Under the pieces are notes generated by a model that ran no database searches, was not told where the DNA came from, and worked only from the letters and a program-made list of their open reading frames with translations. Positions 31,808-41,646 of a stretch of DNA of 64,000 bases are shown piece after piece. The position numbers were made by a program, and so were the translations under genes. The stretch comes from Ianthella basta (lineage: Eukaryota > Porifera > Demospongiae > Verongiida > Ianthellidae). The number at the start of each line of letters is the position of its first letter. The stretch's first letter is position 1. The stretch covers positions 186,001 through 250,000 of the forward strand of contig OZ025882.1 in assembly GCA_964019415.1 (NCBI GenBank), in the 5' to 3' direction.

Positions 31808-33808
31808 TCATCCTCCAGTTGTGTACACACGGTCAAGTGCTGGTAGGTGGGCGGGGTTGTGCTGCTCAACACGCCCCCTGAAGATCATCCTCCCCAGCAG
31901 TGAGCTGAGCTGTAGAATGCAGTCCTCAGCAGCTGACTGGGCCAGGGCACTGTCACTCTGGAGGGCGTAGAAGACAGGGTCCAGGAAAGTTGCCAAGTGG
32001 CGCTTGAACTCTCGCTTGCCCATGTTACGTGCTATGCTGGGCAGCTGCTTGAAGACTGACTCAAGCATGCTGTGGTGCTGCAGATAGTGCCGGTGTCCTG
32101 CAGCCTGGGCCACAAGTGGCAAGAGCACTTCCACATGGGGAGCTGCCTCTTTGAGTGCTGACAGCTCCCGCACTAGGTGGACACACCCCTCCCCTTTCTC
32201 CCATAGCTGAGATGGCTTCTGGAAGGTGTGGTCCGTACATCCCCCACCACGCTTCATCCGCGGAGCCAGAGATCCACAAGAGTACATCACTTGGTCAGTA
32301 TGTGCATTCTCGTCATTGCTCTTAGCTCGCTTGACCACTCCAAACACTGCTGGACTGGGGTCAATGCCAGGATGCTTTAGCTCATCGTCAGCCGGCTGGC
32401 CATCAACCCCCTGCAGGCGTCGCTTGGCTTCCTCTACCACCCCTTGGAGGACATCTTTTTCCCCTGGGTATGCCCCCATAACCTGTGCCAGAGCTAGGGC
32501 CCCTCCCTGGCGCACCGAGGCAATGCTGTCCTCAAGGTTGTGCAGCAACAGGTCCACCACCTGCCCCAGCACCGGGTGGCACTCACTGGGATAGCACGAC
32601 ACAAAAGTGCCAGTTGCCAAGCATGCTGCGTCTCGCACTGGCCAGCTATCGTCATGGAAACACACCAGTAGGGATTGCATCAGTTCCAACACAAATGGCT
32701 TCAGAACAGCTCGGTCCACCTTCTTGCCCAACTCAGCCACACACATGCATGCCGCCTCTCGCACTGCGTGGTTGTCAGCCAGGCTCTGCGACACATAGAA
32801 CTGCACAACCTGCTCAATGTGCCGCTCTGTCTGCCGGATACCCTCATTGCCCATCACCAGACGCCATGTCTCCTGCGAGTACAGCCGGACCCCCTCTGCC
32901 ACATAGTGGCGGTTGAGGCACATCCCTGGTAGCAGGACACCAAAGTGCTCCTCCCGTGCCCGTCCCTCCTCCAACTGCAGTAGGAACTGGCGCAGGGCCA
33001 CTGAGGAAGCCATCCTGACCTGGCTCCAGTTGTCTGCCAGACCTTCAGCGAGGTGCTTTGCCACAGAGGGCCAGTATGTGTACAGCTCAGCCAGGTGCTC
33101 TCCTGGGGAATTCCCCTTGGGTACACAGACCACCACTGCCAGTGCCCGGAACCCCATCTCACGCACAAACCTGTTCGGGTGCTTTAGTGCTGCAAACAGC
33201 AGCTGCAGTAGTTCCCCAGCCCCCACCCCTGCCAGTGCCCCACCCCCCTCCACAGCTTGGAGAAGAGCATACATGTATGTCTCCAGACCCTTCCAACCAG
33301 CTGATTCGTGGAACACACTGGCAGCATCCACGCCAGTGGTCGACTCACGAACAGGGACTAGCTTCTCCATCAGAGACTGCGACTGTTGTGTCTGCAGCAG
33401 TTCCTCGTCACGCTCCAGGTTCCTCCGGATACCTGCCACTATCAAACTTTCTACTCGCGAGTACACCTCGCGGCCTCGCCATTTACAAAGCTCCCCAGCC
33501 ACATCTCCGGCAGCCTGCCGCACGCGTGGTTCTTTGTCTTCCAAGACTGTGGGGAGAAGTGATAAGATGTCCTGGCAAAACTTTTCTGTAGCGTGCTCTA
33601 CAAGCCATCGCGTGGCGGCAAGACAACCCTGTGTGCTCTCCCAGCGCTCGTCTTTTGCGAGTACAGCCAACAGAGACGACTCCAATCGCTTGAACAGTTC
33701 GTCTTTCTCGTTAGATCCGTCAATGAGCGCCTTCAAATCATCAACACCTTTGTCCCGCTCAAGTTTCTTCGAACTGCAAAGTCGCGCTAGCACATCTTCG
33801 AGCGCCAT
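31808..33808 (-). CDS. Intronless HEAT/ARM-repeat protein, family not named
   Basis: A single open frame of 666 residues from ATG at 33808 (context CAAAATGGCG) to a stop at 31808. Helical repeats typical of HEAT proteins are visible throughout: PTVLEDKEPRVRQAAGDVAG (about 86-105), LFAALKHPNRFVREMGFRAL, DNWSQVRMASSVALRQFLLQ, ADNHAVREAACMCVAELGKK, HDDSWPVRDAACLATGTFV and DSIASVRQGGALALAQVMG. There is no signal peptide or membrane segment. After about residue 460 a polar linker is followed by a final helical region. I cannot name an orthologue, so the function is unknown; HEAT solenoids generally bind proteins. It is the only confidently coding gene here without introns, although its neighbours have 4 to 27. 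A retrogene origin is possible. Confidence 0.88.
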   Translation of the reverse strand: MALEDVLARLCSSKKLERDKGVDDLKALIDGSNEKDELFKRLESSLLAVLAKDERWESTQGCLAATRWLVEHATEKFCQDILSLLPTVLEDKEPRVRQAAGDVAGELCKWRGREVYSRVESLIVAGIRRNLERDEELLQTQQSQSLMEKLVPVRESTTGVDAASVFHESAGWKGLETYMYALLQAVEGGGALAGVGAGELLQLLFAALKHPNRFVREMGFRALAVVVCVPKGNSPGEHLAELYTYWPSVAKHLAEGLADNWSQVRMASSVALRQFLLQLEEGRAREEHFGVLLPGMCLNRHYVAEGVRLYSQETWRLVMGNEGIRQTERHIEQVVQFYVSQSLADNHAVREAACMCVAELGKKVDRAVLKPFVLELMQSLLVCFHDDSWPVRDAACLATGTFVSCYPSECHPVLGQVVDLLLHNLEDSIASVRQGGALALAQVMGAYPGEKDVLQGVVEEAKRRLQGVDGQPADDELKHPGIDPSPAVFGVVKRAKSNDENAHTDQVMYSCGSLAPRMKRGGGCTDHTFQKPSQLWEKGEGCVHLVRELSALKEAAPHVEVLLPLVAQAAGHRHYLQHHSMLESVFKQLPSIARNMGKREFKRHLATFLDPVFYALQSDSALAQSAAEDCILQLSSLLGRMIFRGRVEQHNPAHLPALDRVYTTGG

Positions 33809-34340
33809 TTTGTTTCGACAATAGCCTATATACGTTACGCGAGCCTACATGTAGATTGCATAATGGTGGTCTGGGCAATGTCATTGACTATGACTATATA
33901 TGCCGCACAAGCCACGCCCCCCAACAAGTGAAATTTGTGAACACAAGTTATGTTTTTTACCCCACGCGCAATAGGTTGCTTCAGTCTGTCTGTCTGTCGT
34001 CACAAATTTCAGCTTTCTGGACGTTTCGAGACTCCACGCTGGTTCAGCGCAGGATAAAATAACGGCAAATTGATATTATCTTGTGTACGCGTACCCGTCT
34101 TCGACCAACATGCCGAGCAATGCCTGCATTTCTTGGAGACTGCCATTTTGTTTACGTACTTAAAGTATACAGACGGTGCGCAGTGAGACGTAATACGACT
34201 GCGAATGGCTGACTGCTAACCCATTCGTCATTCCACAAAGGAGCTATGATTTTGTAGGCACTTAATTACATGACAGCTAGAACATTGCTTAACAACACCA
34301 CATGGGCACCATTGGGTCAAAACACTAGTTGATCAGTTGA
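33809..34340. other. Intergenic sequence, nothing recognised
   Basis: Unique sequence upstream of the HEAT gene with no supported exon. A short GTCT tetranucleotide run is at about 33987-34000. Confidence 0.5.
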
Positions 34341-34584
34341 TCAGCTGTGATTGATACATTTACAAGATCCCATAACTGCCCTCATTCTAAGAGGCATTCT
34401 GCAGCCCTGCCAGCACACTGGTCTCACGCAAGGAGAAGAAGAAAGGAGAAAAAGAAAAAAAGTCAGGTTTTCAGCAGCAACACCCATTCCATAACGAATG
34501 CGGCCCCGTGCCCAGCAGCTCCCCAGACGGGAGCCCTCATTCGCGGAGTTTCCAGGTCTCCCTAGGTGAGACCAAGCCACCGAG

Positions 34585-34705
34585 ACACCAGGCATGGCCT
34601 TGAGAATATGGCAAAGAAAGTTTTTTTTCTTGCCTCTCTCGGGAATCGAACCTTGGCTCGCTACAGTTGGCGCACTGGGTGCGGCGCCACTGTGCTTCAC
34701 TGTAT
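34585..34705 (-). mobile_element. tRNA-like sequence, probable SINE fragment
   Basis: On the minus strand GGTTCGATTCC, a perfect RNA polymerase III B box, lies about 35 bases downstream of a degenerate A-box-like TGGCGCC. A short A-rich stretch follows (AAAAAAAACTTTC). The tRNA fold is not complete, so this looks like a decayed tRNA-derived SINE rather than a working tRNA. Confidence 0.45.
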
Positions 34706-34785
34706 TGACGAGAGATGACTGCAATTGGAGCTACTTATACCCCACACTATGCAGCGCGAACGAAATAATGTGGTAAAAAAAAGAA

Positions 34786-34852
34786 TTGGGTCGAACCCGA
34801 GCGATTCGGATTACAAATCGGTGACCTCACTTACCTGGCTATCTGCTCCACG
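34786..34852 (-). mobile_element. Second tRNA-like sequence (Thr-like), probable SINE or pseudo-tRNA
   Basis: The minus strand reads TAGCCAGGTAAG (A-box-like), an anticodon-loop-like TTTGTAA (anticodon TGT, threonine) and GGGTTCGACCC (B box). The anticodon stem has mismatches and the acceptor ends do not pair, so a functional tRNA is unlikely. Confidence 0.45.
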
Positions 34853-34962
34853 TAGATTAGGGCTTTATAAATTAAAGTGGAGGTTGGCTAGCCTCTCCAG
34901 CTAATCAACTAATCAAACTAATCAAGGCTAGCTGGTTTGTGCCACCGGTTTGTGTCACCCAA

Positions 34963-37015
34963 TTCCATAGCAATCCCAAAGTACATGGGAACCACTGTAT
35001 TGACCCAATCCCCAGTGGCGGATCCAGGGGGGGGGGGGGCAATTGCCCCCAGTGCCCCCCCCCCCCCCCCCCCCCACCCTTTTAGTCCCCTCCATTATAA
35101 TTTCTATTTCCTTGAATACTCATCCAATAATTGAGTTAGCTCAGGAATCATTCAGAACACTTTTATTTAGTAGTTTACTGCTTTTATAGCTTATTTTCAA
35201 TTGACACAGCAATTATTTAAGCCAAAACAACATCTCGCGAGCGTTAAGACGGCCATATTATTCAATCTGTGATGTCATAAAAATGGCCGCTTGATGCATA
35301 AACTTCTGTTTCATCCATTGCTATTGCTTCTTTTGCTACTATAGTGGTACTGCAGTAGCAGAAGTTGCACATTTAGGTGTATATTTAGTCTAAGGGAAGG
35401 ATCAGATAATGAATTGACAGAAAAATGACAGTTGCCAGGCTTAGCAAAGAGCCTGGAACTGTAGCTACTAAGAGTCTAAAAACCCATGTAAAATGCCCCT
35501 ATTTTCAAAATTTCTCCGAGAGTGGATGCCCCCGGACCCCCCTACAGGCTGCCCCCCCCTTTACAAATTCCTAGATCCGCCACTGATCCCATGTGGTTAT
35601 GCAATCCACAATGTCATGTGACCACATGGGATTGGGTCAACAGTAGCTTCACTGTATTGACCCAATCCCATGTGGTTATGCAATCCTCAATGTCATGTGA
35701 CCACATGGGATTGGGTCAACAGTAGCTTCACTGTATTGACCCAATCCCATGTGGTTATGCAATCCTCAATGTCATGTGACCAGATGGGATTGGGTCAACA
35801 TTAGCTTCACTGTATTGACGCAATCCCATGTGGTTATGCAATCCTCAATGTCATGTGACCACATGAGATTGGGTCAACATTAGCTTCACTGTATTGACCT
35901 AATCCCATGTGGTTATGCAATCCTCAATGTCATGTGACCACATGGAATTGGGTCAACAGTAGCTTCACTGTATTGACCCAATCCCAAGTGGTTATGCAAT
36001 CCTCAATGTCATGTGACCACATGGAATTGGGTCAACACTAGCTTCACTGTGTTGACCCAATCCCATGTGGTTATGCAATCCTCAATGTCATGTGACCACA
36101 TGAGATTGGGTCAACAGTAACTTCACTGTATTGACGCAATCCCATGTGCATGGTTATGCAATCCTCAATGTCATGTGACCACATGAGATTGGGTCAACAG
36201 TAACTTCACTGTATTGACCCAATCTCATGTGGTTATGCAATCCTCAATGTCATGTGACCACATGAGATTGGGTCAACAGTAGCTTCACTGTATTGACCCA
36301 ATTCCATGTGGTTATGCAATCCACGATGTCATGTGACCACATGGGATTGGGTCTACAGTAGCTTCACTGTATTGACCCAATCCCAAGTGGTTATGCAATC
36401 CTCAATGTCATGTGACCACATGGAATTGGCTCAACAGTAGTTTAACTGCAATCCCATGTGGTTATGCAATTTCTCAATGTCATGTGACCACATGGGATTG
36501 GGTCAACAGTAGCTTCACTGCATTGACCCAATCCCATGTGGTTATGCAATCCTCAATGTCATGTGACCACATGAGATTGGGTCAACAGTAGCTTCACTGT
36601 ATTGACCCAATCCCATGTGGTTATGCAATCCTCAATGTCATGTGACCACATGGGATTGGGTCAACAGTAGCTTCACTGTATTGACGCAATCCCATGTGGT
36701 TATGCAATCCTCAATGTCATGTGACCACATGGGATTGGGTCTACAGTAACTTCACTGTATTGACGCAATCTCATGTGGTTATGCAATCCTCAATGTCATG
36801 TGACCACATGGAATTGGGTCAACACTAGCTTCACTGTGTTGACGCAATCCCATGTGGTTATGCAATCCTCAATGTCATGTGACCACATGAGATTGGGTCA
36901 ACAGTAGCTTCACTGTATTGACGCAATCCCATGTGGTTATGCAATCCTCAATGTCATGTGACCACATGAGATTGGGTCAACAGTAGCTTCACTGTATTGA
37001 CCCAATCCCAAGGGC
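34963..37015. repeat. 79-bp palindromic satellite array
   Basis: About 18 copies of a 79-bp unit, interrupted at its left end by the 573-bp transposon. Each unit holds 20-bp inverted arms, TTGACCCAATCCCATGTGGT and ACCACATGGGATTGGGTCAA, separated by a loop of about 23 bases. An AGCTTCACTGTA spacer of about 16 bases joins units. Confidence 0.92.
35013..35585. mobile_element. 573-bp non-autonomous inverted-repeat transposon
   Basis: The ends are CAGTGGCGGATCCAGG and the inverted copy CCTAGATCCGCCACTG (15 of 16 match), the style of hAT-type termini. Flanks are ATCCC at 35008-35012 and 35586-35590, a 5-bp direct repeat. Removing the element and one ATCCC restores a 79-bp satellite unit exactly (TTGACCCA-ATCCC-ATGTGG). 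No transposase frame is present. Long G and C homopolymers lie near the left end. Confidence 0.8.
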
Positions 37016-37425
37016 CTGGATTTGATGGGTACTCATTTTTGTGATTTTTAGCTTACTGAGATAACAATATACGCCTGTTAAAACTTAGTAGGTATGCAAA
37101 AAGCTCGTCTGGCCTCAGTCTATTCACCAGCACATACATAGCTGGTCTAGCACGCTAGCCACTCCACCTCCAGGTGGCTTACCCTTAGGGGCAGAGTGGG
37201 TCTAGCATGCTAGACTAAAGCATGGCACATGCACCCCTCCCCCAGCTGCCCCTCCCCTTAAAGCTTCCCTGCCCCCTAGTTGCCCCTCCCCCTAGAGCTC
37301 CCCTGCTATAGCTGCCCTGCAGATACAACTGCAATTGTTGCTTTATACACAGATTTCACACCATGGTCAAAGAGAAAAAATCAATTGGTCTGTTTGAAGA
37401 ATGTGCAGAGAAAATCAAAAGTCAT
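37016..37425. other. Intergenic sequence past RRN3
   Basis: About 400 bp without a supported gene. Two similar GTCTAGCAYGCTAG segments occur at about 37146 and 37199. The short plus-strand open frame at 37363 runs antisense to the RRN3 last exon and is not supported. Confidence 0.5.
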
Positions 37426-40400
37426 TTAGTTACAGGGCGAGGGCATGCTTCCATAGAAACCAGGGGAGGACAGAGAGGCGGGGTCTCCAAGATCAGAGGG
37501 ACTGTGACTCCTGCCTTCCACTCCCTGCAGCAGCAGCAGGAACACAGTGCATCAAGGCCAACATACAACTGTGCTCACATGCCTCACCTCCTCCTCCTCC
37601 TCCTCCTCCTCCTCCTCCTCTTCCCAGTTGGTGTACAAAGGGTGCACAAAACTGCCTGACCTACAGACACACACACAAGAGAGGCCAGTACCACCACCAC
37701 ACCCTACTTGCTGGTGTTGGCCTGCTCCCTGCAGAACTGCACGAGTCCATTCTACAAACAGGACACATGCCCCACCCCCTAACCTTGCCAAGCAATATGG
37801 GTCAAAGGGGAAGAAGCAGTCCAACAAACTACTGACAGAGAAATGGGACTGCAGCCTTTGGGCTTCAGGCAAGGAGGACACCTCTGGTGACTGCAGGACC
37901 AGTCTCTTGTTGCGTTCTATGAGGCTGTAGCAAAACACCAGTTCTAGCTGCCTGGAGGGGGCGGGGACACAGCATAGTGGCAGGAGGTGATGGACAGGGG
38001 AGTGTGCTACCTCCAACCGTCCATCACAGGACACAGCACAGACACACCAAGTGCAGTGTGAGTGCCTCACTTGGTAATGTGGGCAAACCTCTCCACCACA
38101 GTCGGTAAGCATAGCTGAATGGCAAGACAGTGGTGGGCAGTGAAGGGAGGGGAGGGGAGGAGAGGGGAGGGGAGGGGAGGGGAAGTGGAGGGGAGGTGAG
38201 AGGAGAGGGGAGGGGTGGGGTGGGGAGGGGAGGGGGAGGGGGGAAAGAGGGGGAGGAGAGGAAAGAAGAGGAGAGGGGAAAGGGGTGAGGGAAGGGGAAG
38301 GGGAAGCAGAAATGAAAGAGGTTGATGGGGTACAACATTACACAAGACTGTTACAGTGCATCAATGCTACAGTGATGAGCCTCCACCACTGCAACATGAC
38401 ACAAATTGAGTTGAGAGGCCACCTCTGAAGACAGACCATACCTTCAGGGGGTTGAGTCGGGTGGAGATGACACGATCAAGGTGCAACTTGTTGAGGAAGT
38501 CAGTACCTGAAGTGGTCAGCCAGTGTCAGTGTCAGTGGTGTGGCAGGGATGGGACAGAGGAGGTGGTGCATGGACCTGCCTGAGGGAGCTGCCACCAGCT
38601 GCTTGTGACGAAATACAATGAGATAAAACACAGCCTGCAGGGGGAGACAGGGGGTGGGGCAGGCACAGGGGGTGGGGCATAGAGGGTGGGGCAGGCATAG
38701 AGGGTGGCTTCTGGTGTGCACATTTCAGCTCAGTACCTGGCAAGCTGAGTAGAAAGGAGCATGGATGTGCACATCCGGCTTCAACTGTCCCTCACTGACA
38801 CTGTCGATGTACCTAGCGCAGACACATGAGGGACATTGCTGAGGCACTGTCTGCAGTCACTGGTCAGCCTGCACTCACTGGTGTATCCACTGGGTGAGGA
38901 CCGATAGACACTCCTGGACAATTCTGCAGATGAAGTGACTGCCCGGTAACACACACGCGCACGCACGCACGCACACACACACACACACACATTCTGACCT
39001 TAGGGAGACAAACTGAGCTCTAACCACAAAGTTGGCCATGTAGGCAACACATGAGATGCGTGTTACAACTGAGGGAGGAGAAGTGGGAGGAGTCCAGAGG
39101 GGCTCCATTGGGACAGGCACATCACCTCACCTGCAGTGTTGGGGTTGGCGAACCGCTCCCAGAGGAAGTCCAGGAAGGTCTTGACAAAGTCCTAAAGAGG
39201 AAGCCACCATAGTGCTGCCAGCCCCGCCCACCATAGTGCTGCCAGCCCCGCCCACCATAGTGCTGCCAGCCCACCCACCATAGTGCTGCCAGCCACCCAC
39301 CATAGTGTGACCAGCCCCACCCACCATAGTGTGGCCAGCCCCGCCCACCATAGTGTGACCAGCCCCACCCACCATAGTGCTGCCAGCCCCGCCCACCATA
39401 GTGCTGCCAGCCCCGCCCACCATCCACCCTTTGGCACTCACAGAGCAGAGGGAGCAGAGGTAGAAGAGTAGGAACTGGACGTGTGTGGAGCCATGAGTCA
39501 CCAAGATGACTTCTTCAAACACCTGCCAGCAGAGGGATAGTCAGTAGTGAGTGCCGGTGGAGAAAGGGCCCAGACCCCTCACCTGCAGCATGTCCTCAAA
39601 CACTTGGGAGGCTGGCTTCACGTCAAGGACACCTAGGAGGGCAAAACGGAGAGTCACGTGCCTTCCCAATGGGATTCCCTAGCCCACCTTCTCTGTGGGT
39701 CACCCTCCGAAGGTGCTGGAAGAAGACTACCATGAGCAGGTCCAGCTTGTCAGCAATGCCATTCGCCATCACTGGATAGCCAGCAAACTCCACTTCCAAC
39801 ACAGGGACACAGTCATCATCAGCAATAGTGGGTGGTACCACATCCTACAAAGTGAGGTGCTGCAATAAGTCACTCACACATTTTCCACTCTACAGAGAGC
39901 CGCTTACCACGTCCACATTAAAGACAAGTTCCCCTCCCCCCGCTGCACACCCCTCATGGCCCACAGTGGGGGAATCCAGGTTGAGGCGGGGCAGCTCCAC
40001 ATCAAGCTGCACCAGCTGCTCCACAGCCAACCGCAGGACCTCCCGCTGCAGGGATGGCTGGTAGTCAGTGACATGGAGAAGACTGCGCATGTGCAGCTCC
40101 AGAGCAGCCGCAGGACGCCCTTTGTAAGGCATGTTGGCTGCCAGCTGCTGGACAAGGAACCGAGGAGCTCTGGAGAAGAGGTAGGGGGAGGGAGGAGAGG
40201 GAGGAGAGGTAGGGGGAGGGAGGAGAGGGAGGAATTGTAGGGAGGGGGAGGAGCGGGAGGGAGGGAGGAAAGTGAGGGAGAGACAGTATTTGTGAAACAT
40301 AGCATTTGTTGGCTCACGTAGGCATGGCAACTAGAATCTCCTTCAAACAGAGATGAATATATCTTTGCTCTTCAGTGTTGGCGTCCAGTCCTGTCATAGG

Positions 40401-41465
40401 CAGTGAAGTGGAGGGAGTGACACACGCCACACAGGGGTAGCAACAGTGTGGGGCTCACGTGCTGTAAACAGCTGGACCAGCATCTGCAGGCAAGGCTGCA
40501 CGTAGAAGGTCTGTATGGCCACCAAGCTCTTGATGAACTGGATGTACTCCTCAGCCACCTCACTGTGCCTCCGCCATGGCATCCTGCACCAAGGGGTGAG
40601 GTGGTTGTGAGTGTGTGTATGTGTGTACGTGTGTGTGTGTGCACCACGACAGAGGGTCACCTCAGAGCTGTGCCCACCAGGAGGTGCTCCTCCTTCGTCA
40701 GGACATGCACACAGGCCTGCAGTGAGCGCACCCACAGCAGCAACCCGGCCACGTCCTCTTCTGGACAGGAAGTGAGGTTGTCAATAACTGAGCGATACAA
40801 TCCCTCATCACCCTGATGAGACAGAGAGCAGGATTGATACAGGCAGAGGCTCTATGGTCGGCCCCATAACTCCCATGGACAAGCTACAACCATTAGCCAT
40901 ATTAATATGCACATCACCAACTACACACGTCGGCTAACTGGACCTCACACTCAGCCTTAACTCAGCTGTTCGCTTAAGATCCACTAAACCAGACAGCTGC
41001 TTTCCCAGGTACCCTTTAATTCAAGTTGCACAATAAAATCCACAAAATCCAACGATAAAAATTACGGAATGGCTGCTGCCACCGAAATTTCCGTAGGTTA
41101 GGGTTAGGGTTAAGGTTAGGGTTAATCACACAGTCCGGTGGTTGGAGTAACCCTATGGCTTTTAAAGACACCGGCCGGTGGCAGGAGCAATTATGTGACC
41201 CCAGTAACCACCGCATTTTCGGTGACAGTAGCAGCGGCCTAAAAATTAATTATGACAAGGGCAAGAACAAGGCTAGCTAGGTGCAGGTGGTAAACTCCCT
41301 CCTTCCCTCTCCTCTCTCAGTTTCAGGTGCAGGATGGCAAACCTTTTGTTTCTCACTGATTGATCTGACGATAATGGCGCGAACGTCCTCCCGGACAGGG
41401 GACGAGCTGTATTTAGCAGCAGGCTCACCCACGGCCATTTTCCATGGTTTCAAATTTTCCGCCAA
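37426..41465 (-). CDS. RRN3: RNA polymerase I initiation factor RRN3 (TIF-IA)
   Basis: Bridges RNA polymerase I to SL1 at rDNA promoters and links rRNA synthesis to growth. Eighteen exons: 41343-41465, 40661-40812, 40459-40583, 40318-40390, 39908-40169, 39688-39844, 39583-39632, 39442-39522, 39131-39191, 38999-39068, 38879-38923, 38737-38812, 38580-38634, 38442-38506, 38071-38114, 37784-37951, 37588-37651, 37426-37524. They encode 589 residues. Family matches include GSTHVQFLLFYLCSLCS, HAPFYSACQAVFYLIVFRHK, CLPTVVERFAHIT, ELVFCYSLIERNKR and FFPFDPYCLA. The tail SLSSPGFYGSMPSPCN parallels the vertebrate C-terminus. Intron 13 uses a GC-AG donor. A GAG repeat encodes an acidic run before the last exon. 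ATG at 41438 is an alternative start, nine residues shorter. Confidence 0.93.
38140..38310. repeat. Purine-rich tract, RRN3 intron
   Basis: Degenerate GGGGA/GGAGA repeats. On the gene strand this is a pyrimidine tract directly upstream of the exon starting at 38114. Confidence 0.88.
39196..39424. repeat. 24-bp minisatellite, RRN3 intron 8
   Basis: About nine and a half copies of a 24-bp unit, ACCATAGTGCTGCCAGCCCC plus GCCC, with GTGACC/GTGGCC variants, filling the intron between 39192 and 39441. Confidence 0.9.
41065..41239. mobile_element. 175-bp MITE-like element with telomeric repeats inside
   Basis: Perfect 9-bp direct repeats TAAAAATTA flank it (41056-41064 and 41240-41248). The ends are imperfect inverted repeats, GGCTGCTGCCACCGAAAT against ATTTTCGGTGACAGTAGCAG. 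It contains TTAGGGTTAGGG followed by TTAAGGTTAGGG at 41098-41121. It lies in RRN3 intron 1. Confidence 0.65.
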
Positions 41466-41646
41466 ATTTTCTCAAGCTGAGCAACATTGCATCACTTCTC
41501 GCGAGTAAACTAACTTATTGCATCATCCCCTCTCTATTTAAAGCAAAGGCGCGCAACTCGAGCTATATTAAATTTTTGTTGTACTCAGCTCAGAGTGAGA
41601 TAGGTTGCTAGGGGAAAACCCTCATTCATTCGGGAAAGACGAACAA
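41466..41646. promoter_or_regulatory. Bidirectional promoter, RRN3 / ACO2
   Basis: One hundred eighty-one bp between divergent start codons. It contains TCTATTTAAAG (41531-41541), a possible TATA-like element. Confidence 0.5.

Noticed and set aside
34786..34852. A functional tRNA-Thr gene
   Set aside because: The anticodon stem has two mismatches and the acceptor stem does not pair, despite the good B box.
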